In this document: positions 51,201 to 59,371 of the stretch, in pieces
Numbering within the stretch: position 1 is the stretch's first letter
How the letters are laid out: every line of letters starts with the position of its first letter
From: an uncultured Lachnospiraceae bacterium
Lineage (GTDB): Bacteria > Bacillota > Clostridia > Lachnospirales > Lachnospiraceae
NCBI GenBank assembly: GCA_934394565.1
Contig: CAKRQV010000002.1
Location: 142,915-206,914 of the forward strand
Direction of reading: 5' to 3'
DNA: 64,000 nucleotides
Position numbers and translations under genes: made by a program
Notes under the pieces: model-generated
Databases searched by the model: none
The model's input: the letters and a program-made list of their open reading frames with translations, nothing else
What the model was told of the DNA's origin: nothing

Positions 51201-53279
51201 TTATTTCTCAATCAAATTCGTCATACTCTTCACCCCGATCAACAGAGTAGAAGTATTATGCAGCAACGCTGAAGTCGTCGGCTGTACCACCCCGGCCACA
51301 CCAAGTCCGATCAGCATACCATTGAATCCCACGATAAACCTGTAATTTGCCCTGATCCTCTTCATCAACGCATCACTGATTCTCTTCAAAGCCACGATCT
51401 GATACAGATCATTACCATCCACAGTAATATCCGCAATCTCTCTGGCCAGCTCCGCACCATCACTGATCGCTACCCCGACATCCGCAGCCGAAAGAGCCGG
51501 TGAATCATTGATACCATCACCGATCATAATAACCTTGCGGCCCTTCGCCTTCTCCTGCTCCACAAACCGCGCCTTGTCCTCCGGCAGCACCTCGGCATAA
51601 TACTCATCCACACCGACACACCTTGCAATCGCCGAAGCCGTCCGGTCACTGTCTCCCGTCATCATCACAATTTTTGAAAGCCCTGCCTTACGAAGCGCCT
51701 TGACCACTAGCTTTGCCTCATCCCGCAGCGGATCCTCGATACAGATCACCGCTGACAGCCGGTTATTGATGGCCAGATACAGATGGGAATACTCCTCCGG
51801 AAGCGCATCAAACTGTGCCTTTTTCTCCTCTGGAATCACACACTTCTCATCCTCGAACACAAAATGGTAGCTGCCAATCACGACCCGCTTGCCATCCACT
51901 GTCGAAGAAATACCATGTGCCACCATATATTCCACTTTGGAATGCATCTCTTCATGCTGCAGATGCTTCTTCGTAGCCGCCTGTACCACAGCCTTCGCCA
52001 TAGAGTGCGGGAAATGCTCCTCCAGGCAGGCAGCCAGACGCAGCAGCTCATCCGGGCTCTCGCCGTTAAACGGAACCACCTCAACAACCGTCGGTTTTGC
52101 CTTGGTCAGCGTACCCGTCTTGTCAAAAACGATCGTATCCGCATCAGCCACAGCCTCCAGGAAACGTCCGCCCTTGACAGTCACACCGTACTGCTGTGCC
52201 TCACGGATCGCAGACAGTACAGAAATCGGCATAGCCAGCTTCAGTGCACAGGAAAAATCAACCATAAGAATCGACAGCGCCTTTGTCACATTGCGGGTCA
52301 GAAGATACGTCAGAGCCGTGCCACCCAGACTGTACGGTACCAGACTGTCTGCCAGGTGCTCTGCCTTGCTCTCCAGACCGGATTTCAGCTTTTCAGACTC
52401 CTCGATCATCTCCACGATCTTCTCGAAACGGCTGGAACCGCCGACAGACTTCACCTTGAGCGTCAGCTCGCCCTCTTCTACAACCGTACCTGCATAGACA
52501 GATGCACCTGCCACACGGCGAACCGGTACAGACTCACCTGTCAGAGAGGCCTGATTGACCATAGCCTCACCGTCTGTCACACAACCGTCAAATGGAATGA
52601 TATTGCCCATATGTACAACAACTTCATCTCCGGACTGTACACTTGTCGTATCCACCAGGATCTCCTGACCTTCCTTTTTCAGCCATACCTTGCTGACATT
52701 TAAGGACATGCTTCTGGCCAGATCATCGACAGATTTCTTATGTGTCCACTCTTCCAGAAGTTCACCAATACCCAGCAGGAAGATGATCGAACCTGCCGTA
52801 TCAATATCCTGACGTACCACAGATACACCGATGGCCACAGCATCCAGTACCGGCACCTCAATCTTTCTGTGCCACAGCGTCGTAATACCGTGTTTGATAT
52901 ATTTCAGCGAACGCACAGCCACCATACCGGCACGTACCGGATACGGCAGCACAATTTTGCCGGCATAATGCAAAATGACCTTCTGGATCATTTTTTCCTT
53001 ATATGCCGCATTCAGCTCCCTGCCGGAGTTTTCGATCAGTCCGTTCGGAACCTCTACGTCATCGTAATGAAAATTTCGCATCAGCGTAATCACCTGCGCC
53101 CGGTCGCCGGTATACTCGATCACCGCATCCGCGGTCTTTTCATATACCTTGGCATTTTTGACCATAACTGCAGTCTGCAGATAATACTGCAGGATATCGG
53201 CCTCGGCAAAAGTCATCTTCCTGCAGAACAGATGAATACGCATGCGATGGTAAGCCTCATGTTTTATCGTAAACTTCAT
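51201..53279 (-). CDS. Heavy-metal P1B-like P-type ATPase with atypical metal-site motif
   Basis: The 692-residue protein has actuator loop LTGESVPVRR, phosphorylation motif FDKTGTLTKA, nucleotide-binding HP-type EEHFPHSMA and hinge GDGINDSPALSAADVGVA, all standard. The P1B transmembrane metal motif CPC/SPC is replaced by DFSCALKLAMP, so metal specificity is not copper-like by motif. The N-terminal 90 residues form a small alpha/beta domain lacking CxxC. It sits downstream of a DUF6110 gene and divergent from a DtxR-type regulator, which points to iron or manganese efflux or handling (inference). Confidence 0.85.
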   Translation of the reverse strand: MKFTIKHEAYHRMRIHLFCRKMTFAEADILQYYLQTAVMVKNAKVYEKTADAVIEYTGDRAQVITLMRNFHYDDVEVPNGLIENSGRELNAAYKEKMIQKVILHYAGKIVLPYPVRAGMVAVRSLKYIKHGITTLWHRKIEVPVLDAVAIGVSVVRQDIDTAGSIIFLLGIGELLEEWTHKKSVDDLARSMSLNVSKVWLKKEGQEILVDTTSVQSGDEVVVHMGNIIPFDGCVTDGEAMVNQASLTGESVPVRRVAGASVYAGTVVEEGELTLKVKSVGGSSRFEKIVEMIEESEKLKSGLESKAEHLADSLVPYSLGGTALTYLLTRNVTKALSILMVDFSCALKLAMPISVLSAIREAQQYGVTVKGGRFLEAVADADTIVFDKTGTLTKAKPTVVEVVPFNGESPDELLRLAACLEEHFPHSMAKAVVQAATKKHLQHEEMHSKVEYMVAHGISSTVDGKRVVIGSYHFVFEDEKCVIPEEKKAQFDALPEEYSHLYLAINNRLSAVICIEDPLRDEAKLVVKALRKAGLSKIVMMTGDSDRTASAIARCVGVDEYYAEVLPEDKARFVEQEKAKGRKVIMIGDGINDSPALSAADVGVAISDGAELAREIADITVDGNDLYQIVALKRISDALMKRIRANYRFIVGFNGMLIGLGVAGVVQPTTSALLHNTSTLLIGVKSMTNLIEK

Positions 53280-53363
53280 CGTCTATCTCCTCTTTATCCG
53301 TATCACAGTATTTCAGCCATATATACGCTATATCTGTCAGACCAGCCTATATACAGTACCTAA

Positions 53364-53390
53364 AAGTTACACCTGCCATTACGGCAGGTG
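53364..53390 (-). terminator. Attenuator-like hairpin between DUF6110 and the P-type ATPase gene
   Basis: Minus-strand CACCTGCC and GGCAGGTG form a perfect 8-bp stem with a 5-nt loop, followed by TAACTTTT. It lies within the operon, so it probably lowers ATPase expression relative to DUF6110 or marks processing. Confidence 0.6.
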
Positions 53391-53424
53391 CAAACAAAAT
53401 ACTGCTCTTTTCTTTTCGTACAGA

Positions 53425-53718
53425 TTAAGCCTCTGCGGTCTCCTCTGCTGCTGTTTCTTCAGCATCCTCAACCTCAGCTGCTGCCGCTTCTGCCTCTCGC
53501 TCTTCGTTGATGGATTTAGCATCGGAAAGGATATCCTCTGCGTTCTCCTGTACAGTGGTTACAGTTTTCATTACACAGTCTTTAGCTCTCAGAACAGCTG
53601 CTGTGTAGTTGGTGTATACTTTCTTGGCATCCTTGCTGGACAGCATCTTGATACCGGCTGTACCGAATGCGACTCCTGCTGCAAAAATACCTGTTTTCTT
53701 CAGATCAAAACTAATCAT
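53425..53718 (-). CDS. DUF6110-type small membrane-associated protein
   Basis: The 97-residue protein has an N-terminal hydrophobic segment (about 9-27, GIFAAGVAFGTAGIKMLSS), a central helical region with KDCVMKTVTTVQENAEDIL, and an acidic Ala/Glu-rich tail. The gene is regularly found beside P1B ATPases in Lachnospiraceae, which is why I recall it as DUF6110. Function is unknown; a small membrane partner or metal chaperone of the pump is an inference. AGGAGG precedes the ATG. Confidence 0.7.
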   Translation of the reverse strand: MISFDLKKTGIFAAGVAFGTAGIKMLSSKDAKKVYTNYTAAVLRAKDCVMKTVTTVQENAEDILSDAKSINEEREAEAAAAEVEDAEETAAEETAEA

Positions 53719-53843
53719 ACTTTCGTACCTCCTGTTTTTGTGTTTGTTGACCAGTATGGATTATCATTTTCAGAAAAGGGCATTCTTCCTGTATTGACCA
53801 AACTCACACGACATCTTCTGTACTGCCCTTCTCGTTACTGCAT

Positions 53844-53873
53844 AGTATAATGACTTCTCCTCCGGTTGTTCAA
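53844..53873 (-). promoter_or_regulatory. Promoter of the DUF6110-ATPase operon
   Basis: Minus-strand TTGAAC (53868-53873) and TATACT (53844-53849) with an 18-bp spacer diverge from the regulator promoter at 53920-53948. Confidence 0.6.
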
Positions 53874-53919
53874 GCATAACTTTTCACTTTTTTTGAATTT
53901 TTTTTGTAGAAATTACACC

Positions 53920-53948
53920 TTGCTTTTACCTGTCTCTGCTGTTATACT
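53920..53948 (+). promoter_or_regulatory. Promoter of the DtxR-type regulator gene
   Basis: TTGCTT (53920-53925) and TATACT (53943-53948) have a 17-bp spacer, about 50 nt before the ATG. Confidence 0.65.
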
Positions 53949-53951
53949 GTT

Positions 53952-53994
53952 GTTAGTATTTTCTAACTTTTATCACACAAACCTAAAGGAGGTT
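53952..53994 (+). promoter_or_regulatory. Two candidate DtxR-type operators
   Basis: GTTAGTATTTTCTAAC (53952-53967) is a dyad centred at the expected transcription start. AACCTAAAGGAGGTT (53980-53994) is a dyad overlapping the ribosome site and resembles the AACCT/AGGTT halves of DtxR-family boxes. Either could give autoregulation by metal-bound repressor. Confidence 0.4.
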
Positions 53995-53999
53995 AACTT

Positions 54000-54386
54000 A
54001 TGCTATATCAGCAGCACAAGTCCGAGGAGTCCGTTGAGGATTATCTGGAAGCGATCCTTATGCTGAGTAAAGAGCAACCGAATGTCCGTTCTATCGACAT
54101 CGTACACAAGCTCGGCTATTCCAAGCCCAGTATCAGTGTTGCCATGAAAAATCTGCGCCAGAGCGGCCTGATCGATGTGGCGGATTCCGGCTATATCACC
54201 CTTACCGACACCGGACGTCTCCGGGCCGAAACCGTGTATGAACGTCATGCTCTGATTTCCAACTGGCTGATCTCCCTCGGCGTCTCCCCCGAGACCGCCA
54301 CCGGTGATGCCTGCAAGATGGAACACGACATCAGTGCCGAGAGCTTTGCAGCGATCAAATCCTATATTGAAAGCACAAAAGCATAA
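54000..54386 (+). CDS. DtxR/MntR-family metal-dependent transcriptional regulator
   Basis: The 128-residue protein has a winged helix-turn-helix at about 10-70 (EESVEDYLEAILMLSKEQ; SIDIVHKLGYSKPSISVAMK) followed by the dimerisation and metal-binding domain (AETVYERHALISNWLISLGV; ACKMEHDISAESF), where His, Cys, Glu and His residues could bind Fe2+ or Mn2+. There is no SH3 domain, so it is the short MntR-like form. It starts at ATG 54000 after AAAGGAGG. It is divergent from DUF6110-ATPase, which it probably regulates. Confidence 0.9.
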   Translation: MLYQQHKSEESVEDYLEAILMLSKEQPNVRSIDIVHKLGYSKPSISVAMKNLRQSGLIDVADSGYITLTDTGRLRAETVYERHALISNWLISLGVSPETATGDACKMEHDISAESFAAIKSYIESTKA

Positions 54387-54430
54387 AAAGATTCCGGAAA
54401 TCTTTTTCAGGACTTCCGGAATCTTTTCTT
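54387..54430. terminator. Bidirectional terminator between dtxR-type and azlD genes
   Basis: AAAAGATTCCGGAA (54387-54400) pairs with TTCCGGAATCTTTT (54415-54428), with T-rich tails in both directions. It separates two convergent genes. Confidence 0.85.
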
Positions 54431-54432
54431 TC

Positions 54433-54750
54433 CTATACAATAAACCTCAGTACCAGCTCCAGTACAAACACGATACCGCAGCTTAAAATGGCAACCTGAA
54501 ACAGGCTTGCGCCGTACCAGGCCGCTACAATACCCAAAATCAGAGCCGCCACCCCCGCGATGGGCTGCTGTGTAGACTCCACGATCGCCGGAAATGTCAT
54601 GACCGCCAGCGTTACATAGGGAAGATAAAACAGAAAAGACTGTATAAACGTATTCTCTATCTTACCGCGGATCAGTGTCAGCGGCAGCACACGGATCAGT
54701 GTAGAGGTCAGTGCCGCTACCAGAATATAAATATAAATATTATGACTCAT
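54433..54750 (-). CDS. azlD: Branched-chain amino-acid export subunit AzlD
   Basis: The 105-residue protein has four predicted membrane segments (IYILVAALTSTLIRVLPLTL; LFYLPYVTLAVMTFPAIV) and the AzlD pattern RVLPLTL plus PYVTLAVMTFP. With AzlC it forms a small exporter of branched-chain amino acids or analogues. It overlaps azlC by 11 nt, and AGGAGG precedes its ATG within azlC. Expression is tied to the T-box-like leader of azlC. Confidence 0.85.
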   Translation of the reverse strand: MSHNIYIYILVAALTSTLIRVLPLTLIRGKIENTFIQSFLFYLPYVTLAVMTFPAIVESTQQPIAGVAALILGIVAAWYGASLFQVAILSCGIVFVLELVLRFIV

Positions 54751-55483
54751 CTGTCGTATCCTCCTTTCCTGCTTCCTTCACCGGGAACAGCACCGCCCCC
54801 ACTGCCGTAATCACCACCGTCAAAAGGATTGTACGCATACTGCCGGACAGATTCGCCAGCACTCCGATATGTGTTGCCAGGAAACTGGCCAGAAAGCTGA
54901 CAACGATCAGCCCGGCGATCACCTTATTCTCCCTGGCCGGAGGTATGATAATCGCCAGAAACATACCGTATAAAGCCACACCCAGTGCACTGACCACCGC
55001 TGTCGGCAGAATATTGCCCGCAACAATACCAATAGCCGTACCAAAAGACCATGCCGGAATCGCCATAAGCATCGCACCATAATGGTACCACGGATCTACC
55101 GCACCCTTTCTCGCGATCGACGCCCCGAAGATCTCATCCGTAATGCCAAAGCCCACCAGAATCCGGTGCAAAAGTCCCGTTTTCAGGTCCATCTTCTGGC
55201 TCAGTGCACAGCTCATCAGAAGATACCTCGCATTCGTCACCAGAATGATCAGCGCCATCTCAATATACGGTGCACCTGCACCGATAACCGTAAATTCCGC
55301 ATATTCCCCTGCGGACGCATGATTTAACATACTGGACAGAAAGCCCTGCAAAGCATTCATGCCCACCTTCCTCGCTGTGATTCCCAGCGAAAAGGCCACT
55401 GCAAAGTATCCCAGTGCGATCGGAATACCATCCCGCATCCCTTCATAAAAACCGGGATGCCGTTTCATTTGTAATTTTTCCAT
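54740..55483 (-). CDS. azlC: Branched-chain amino-acid export subunit AzlC
   Basis: The 247-residue protein has about six to eight hydrophobic segments and the family motifs MRDGIPIALGYFAVAFSLGITA and RYLLMSCALSQKM. It partners with AzlD. I chose ATG 55483 (GGGGAAT upstream) over the GTG seven codons earlier, which has no ribosome site. The leader carries a T-box sequence and a terminator, so amino-acid starvation probably controls transcription. Confidence 0.87.
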   Translation of the reverse strand: MEKLQMKRHPGFYEGMRDGIPIALGYFAVAFSLGITARKVGMNALQGFLSSMLNHASAGEYAEFTVIGAGAPYIEMALIILVTNARYLLMSCALSQKMDLKTGLLHRILVGFGITDEIFGASIARKGAVDPWYHYGAMLMAIPAWSFGTAIGIVAGNILPTAVVSALGVALYGMFLAIIIPPARENKVIAGLIVVSFLASFLATHIGVLANLSGSMRTILLTVVITAVGAVLFPVKEAGKEDTTDES

Positions 55484-55560
55484 AAAATTATATTCCCCAT
55501 TCACAGGATTTCTTCAAACCAGTCCTGTGTCTGCTGCAAAGGCAATACACCCTGATTTGC

Positions 55561-55620
55561 GCAAAAAGGATCAGCACGTTTCCGGCTGATCTTACTGGTA
55601 CCACCCTGTACCTCATTTTT
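55561..55620 (-). promoter_or_regulatory. Stripped-down T-box antiterminator/terminator leader
   Basis: The minus strand reads AGGGTGGTACC (55597-55607), the T-box core that pairs with the tRNA 3' end, followed by GATCAGC/GCTGATC and CTTTTTG (55561-55591), an intrinsic terminator. The predicted promoter (55634-55662) leaves only about 20 nt upstream of the T-box, so the usual Stem I with specifier codon is absent. It is either a truncated T-box or one whose Stem I is supplied by read-through from the MATE gene. Confidence 0.6.
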
Positions 55621-55633
55621 CAAATACTACACT

Positions 55634-55662
55634 ATTCTACCTCATAATTGAAAAAAAGCCAA
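55634..55662 (-). promoter_or_regulatory. Probable azlCD promoter overlapping the MATE terminator
   Basis: Minus-strand TTGGCT (55657-55662) and TAGAAT (55634-55639) have a 17-bp spacer. The -35 box is the 3' arm of the MATE terminator, a compact overlap. Confidence 0.5.
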
Positions 55663-55699
55663 TATACACAAGACAACTTCTGTGTAACCTTGGCTTTTT
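55651..55699 (-). terminator. Terminator of the MATE exporter gene
   Basis: AAAAAGCCAA and TTGGCTTTTT bracket an inner TACACA/TGTGTA stem on the minus strand, ending in TTTTTTT, about 30 nt behind the stop codon. Confidence 0.8.
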
Positions 55700-55728
55700 C
55701 TGCGATACTTTTTCAAACGTTCGTCCGG

Positions 55729-57099
55729 CTACTGCTTTTCTCTTCCGTTTGTTCCAAATATTTTTTTCATATCTACATTCATGATATAAAAATACATCAC
55801 CATCAGCAGGGCCGCTGCCAGTACCCAGGCTACCGGACTGGCCAGACAGACACCGAGATAGCTCCTCTTTTGTGCTGCAATCACGGACACAATACCACGA
55901 CCGACAAGCTCTGCCACTCCGGCCATCATTGGCAGCAGGGAATAACCAAGACCCTGGATACCATTGCGGTAAATATTGACCACGGCCAGCGGGATAAAGA
56001 AGAAACCGATGCATTTCAGATAAATATCGACAGACTGCATGATGACCGTCACATTCTCGGATACAAACAGATATGTGAGATATTTTCCCACCGTCATACC
56101 CAGTGCAGCCGTAACAATAGAATATACGACGGCAATCTTTGTTGTCGCTGCAAAGCCATCCCGGATACGCTTTACCTTACCAGCTCCCATATTCTGTGCG
56201 CCATAGGTCGCCATCGTTGTTCCCATGGCCACATACGCCTGCGTCATAACCTGCTCGATCTTGTTGGCGGCTGTAAACGCAGCCACCAGCGTGGAACCGA
56301 GGATATTTAATGAAGACTGCACCATCATCGTCCCGATTGCCGTGATCGAGTACTGCAGCGCCATCGGGATACCGATTTTTAACTGGATACCGTAAACTAC
56401 CTTACCCACGCGCAGATCTTCTTTTTTCAGATGCAACACCGGCACCTTCGCCATAATATAAAACAGGCACAGCACACCGGACACGCCCTGCGAGATCACC
56501 GTCGCAAATGCAGCTCCCTTAGCCCCCATACCGAAGGCAATGATAAATACCATATCCAGCACGATATTTAACAGCGCACTGATGATCAGAAAGACCAGCG
56601 GAATCTTGCTGTTGCCGATCGCACGCAGGATACTCGAAAGCAGATTGTAAAGCATCTGCGCCAGAATGCCGGCACTGACGATCATAATGTAGCTGTAGGC
56701 ATCCGCAAATATATCCGAAGGAGTGTGCATGATCGCCAACAGCGGTTTCATAAAAGTCATGAACAGAATCGTCAGCAATATACCCATGACCAGTGACAAA
56801 ACCCCCGCACCGGCCACCGTACGGCGCATGCCCTTCATATCGCCCGCGCCAAACTTCTGTGCCGTCAATACCGTAAAGCCCGCTGTCATACCGACCACAA
56901 AGCCATACAGCATAAACATGATCGTACCGGTACTGCCAACCGCCGCCAGCGCACTGTTGCCGACGAATTTGCCGACGATGATCGTATCAGCCATATTGTA
57001 AAACTGCTGGAATACATTACCGATAAAAATTGGCATTGTAAAGCTCAATATGATCCGCATCGGATCGCCGACGGTCATATCGTTCTGTGTTGTTTTCAT
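55729..57099 (-). CDS. MATE-family efflux transporter
   Basis: The 456-residue protein has 12 predicted membrane segments in two similar halves, with MATE signatures GNVFQQFYNMADTIIVGKFVG (helix 1) and KIGIPMALQYSITAIGTMMVQ at the start of the second half. It should extrude cationic drugs or metabolites using Na+ or H+. ATG 57099 follows AGGAGG by 6 nt; an upstream in-frame ATG (57144) lies before that site and is rejected. It is monocistronic with its own promoter and terminator. Confidence 0.92.
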   Translation of the reverse strand: MKTTQNDMTVGDPMRIILSFTMPIFIGNVFQQFYNMADTIIVGKFVGNSALAAVGSTGTIMFMLYGFVVGMTAGFTVLTAQKFGAGDMKGMRRTVAGAGVLSLVMGILLTILFMTFMKPLLAIMHTPSDIFADAYSYIMIVSAGILAQMLYNLLSSILRAIGNSKIPLVFLIISALLNIVLDMVFIIAFGMGAKGAAFATVISQGVSGVLCLFYIMAKVPVLHLKKEDLRVGKVVYGIQLKIGIPMALQYSITAIGTMMVQSSLNILGSTLVAAFTAANKIEQVMTQAYVAMGTTMATYGAQNMGAGKVKRIRDGFAATTKIAVVYSIVTAALGMTVGKYLTYLFVSENVTVIMQSVDIYLKCIGFFFIPLAVVNIYRNGIQGLGYSLLPMMAGVAELVGRGIVSVIAAQKRSYLGVCLASPVAWVLAAALLMVMYFYIMNVDMKKIFGTNGREKQ

Positions 57100-57135
57100 A
57101 TGCATCCTCCTTGTTTTTTTCTGTAGCGAGTTCGT

Positions 57136-57164
57136 ATTATACACCAGAATTTTGCATATGAAAA
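57136..57164 (-). promoter_or_regulatory. Probable promoter of the MATE gene
   Basis: Minus-strand TTTTCA (57159-57164) and TATAAT (57136-57141) are 17 bp apart. The space to the anti-sigma stop (57165-57206) has no good terminator, so read-through is possible. Confidence 0.55.
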
Positions 57165-57206
57165 CAGGGTTTTTATGTTTTTTTACACATACAATGATGC
57201 TGTTTT

Positions 57207-58553
57207 TTATTCAAATATTACTTTTTCGGAATAGATCGATTTTTGCTCCAGAAGCTGTTTTAACTCCATACCGGGCATATCCTCCGACAGTTTTCTTCCA
57301 CCGTAGGTATAGGATTTTATACCATCAAAGAATTCAACATCTGTTACGACATAGGCGGTTATTTCGGAAATATCATGCCCGGCAATACTAAAATCATCCG
57401 GACTCTGGCCGATGGGCAGCGGTTCATCATCCGCATCCAGCAGTATAATATCATAATCTTCGCCCGCCGGAAGTGCAGGCCGGTACAGCTCCCATTCAGC
57501 AACGATTTCAAAAGGAGTCTTTACCAGCGTGATTGCTTTAAAGACTTCTTTCTCCTTTTTATTCACCACATATTCCGTCACATTTTCCCGTTTCACGGAA
57601 ACATCCAGCTTAAATTCCCACGGTCCGTTAAATGTCAGATCTTTATAGACTTTATTTCCTGAAAAAGTAGCATCTACGGCTCCCATATACATCCGCACTG
57701 TAAAGTTATCCGGAACCTCCATGTTTTCGTCATTCTCTTTCCTCCGTTCATTGTTGAAATCGTCCAGAGAATCTGCCATATTGTGTCGAAACATGCCAAC
57801 ATAGGTATATTCATCCAGCAATTTTCCGTCTATTTCGTCCTGCAAAATATCCCACCCCTGTGCATAGGAAAATCGCATTTCCCCCATTAAATGCACAACT
57901 GCCATTCCAACAGCATCCATATTTTCTACAAGCTTTTCCTTAGATTTTAACACCATACTGATATACAGATACTTTCCATTACAGTACGCCTCATCCAGGG
58001 TAATCGTTACATCGCCTACCGTCAGGCTTGCCTGATCATCATCTTTTGTCTCTTCAATCAGCGTAGAAACTCTCTGCTTTGTCTCATCCTCAAGGTCTGC
58101 TGTGCTTTCCAGTTTTACCGGCTCAGCATAGGAAGAAAAATCTCCGCCAAATTGTATACTGTTACTGATCATTTCAAACACATGCCCGATGATCGGAATA
58201 TTCTCCGCCAGTACCGGATTGGCGATACAGATACATGAGAAAACCACCACAGCCGCGGCGACACCGCCAAGCCATTTCTTCCACACCGTTTTCTTTATCT
58301 CCGAGATTTTCTCTCGTTCTTTTGCATCTGTATTTTCCACAGTTTCCATATTTGCCTGTGTAGTTTTCCTCTGGCTCTGTGCTTTCTGTTCTCTGTTATC
58401 TCCGTCTGGTCCCTGCTGTTTTTCTATGGCTGCAAAAGCCCGCTTCTTCGCCCTCTGCACATCATCCGGCAATCTCGATTTTTTCTGCATCTGACTGCGG
58501 ATGCGCTCATCCAGCTCCTGTTTCCTGTTGAAATCCTGCTCTGTCTTATGCAT
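57207..58553 (-). CDS. DUF4179-type membrane anti-sigma factor
   Basis: The 448-residue protein has a cytoplasmic N-terminus (about 1-90) rich in charged helices, one membrane helix (about 94-115, WLGGVAAAVVVFSCICIANPVL), and an extracytoplasmic region of about 330 residues beginning AENIPIIGHVFEMI, the DUF4179 hallmark. The first 60 residues should hold the sigma factor inactive until a surface signal arrives. Its ATG overlaps the sigma gene by 8 nt, so the pair is translationally coupled. AGGAGG lies upstream. The signal is unknown; envelope stress is likely from the family. Confidence 0.85.
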   Translation of the reverse strand: MHKTEQDFNRKQELDERIRSQMQKKSRLPDDVQRAKKRAFAAIEKQQGPDGDNREQKAQSQRKTTQANMETVENTDAKEREKISEIKKTVWKKWLGGVAAAVVVFSCICIANPVLAENIPIIGHVFEMISNSIQFGGDFSSYAEPVKLESTADLEDETKQRVSTLIEETKDDDQASLTVGDVTITLDEAYCNGKYLYISMVLKSKEKLVENMDAVGMAVVHLMGEMRFSYAQGWDILQDEIDGKLLDEYTYVGMFRHNMADSLDDFNNERRKENDENMEVPDNFTVRMYMGAVDATFSGNKVYKDLTFNGPWEFKLDVSVKRENVTEYVVNKKEKEVFKAITLVKTPFEIVAEWELYRPALPAGEDYDIILLDADDEPLPIGQSPDDFSIAGHDISEITAYVVTDVEFFDGIKSYTYGGRKLSEDMPGMELKQLLEQKSIYSEKVIFE

Positions 58554-59031
58554 CCAGATACCTCCTTACCTGCTCCCTGCCCCGTGCCAGCCAGGTCTTG
58601 ACTGTATTTTCCTTCATTTGCAACAGTTCGGCGATTTCTTTCACCGTACATTCATCTGCATAATACAATGTCAGCACCAGCTGATACTTCTCATCGACAT
58701 ACCGGATCAGCTGTTTGAAGCCATCGTCTTCCAGATAGCTGTCTTCGGCGCCGGTCTCCGGGATCTCCCCGTATGTTTCCTTCCGGTACTGCCTGAGGAT
58801 CTGATAACAGTTATTGATCAGGATACGCAGCATCCAGGTACAAAAATACTCCGGCTGCCGAAGTGTCTTTCGCTTCTCATAGCCGTCAGTAATGGATTCC
58901 TGTATGGCATCCGCCACATCGGTTTCATTTTTCAAAATCGCCCATGCGGTCTTATACATCCTGTCCATATACTGATCGATCTGCTCCATAAAGCAGGCCG
59001 GATCGATGATGGATCTTTTTCTTATTTGCAT
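58546..59031 (-). CDS. ECF-type RNA polymerase sigma factor
   Basis: The 161-residue group-4 sigma factor has region 2 (YMDRMYKTAWAILKNETDVADAIQESI; FCTWMLRILINNCY) and region 4 (VLTLYYADECTVKEIAELLQMKENTVKTWLARGREQVRR), joined by a short acidic linker. It should direct transcription of envelope-stress genes when released by the anti-sigma factor downstream. Its own upstream region holds an ECF-style promoter, suggesting autoregulation. Confidence 0.93.
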   Translation of the reverse strand: MQIRKRSIIDPACFMEQIDQYMDRMYKTAWAILKNETDVADAIQESITDGYEKRKTLRQPEYFCTWMLRILINNCYQILRQYRKETYGEIPETGAEDSYLEDDGFKQLIRYVDEKYQLVLTLYYADECTVKEIAELLQMKENTVKTWLARGREQVRRYLDA

Positions 59032-59086
59032 GTTTTTGTCTCCTGTAAATGGAAATGGGATTCGAATCCTTTCTTCTTACACTTAT

Positions 59087-59115
59087 TAGATGGAGAGCTA
59101 TAGTCTGAGGTTTCA
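59087..59115 (-). promoter_or_regulatory. ECF-type autoregulatory promoter
   Basis: Minus-strand TGAAAC (59110-59115) and CATCTA (59087-59092) are 17 bp apart, resembling the TGAAAC...CGTCTA consensus of autoregulated ECF factors. The leader is about 50 nt. The rest of 59116-59311 shows no feature. Confidence 0.65.
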
Positions 59116-59311
59116 AAAATTTTGTCGTACGGCTAAATTTATTCTTTTTCTGTATTTCTTAGCCGTACAGCTGTTTTACACGCTATCTTTGTACCAACAG
59201 CCCACCAGTTCCTCACGCGGACATTCCGGATACTGCATACAGTTTTATTTTGTGCTGTGCAACACAATTATACCGTGGATGCCTTCTTTTTTCCATGCTT
59301 TCACATTTTAC

Positions 59312-59340
59312 TTGATTATTTCTTTTTGATTCTATATACT
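59312..59340 (+). promoter_or_regulatory. Promoter of the MBL-fold hydrolase gene
   Basis: TTGATT (59312-59317) and TATACT (59335-59340) with a 17-bp spacer lie about 30 nt before the start codon. Confidence 0.65.
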
Positions 59341-59371
59341 TTTACACATCATGAAAACAGAGGATATACCT

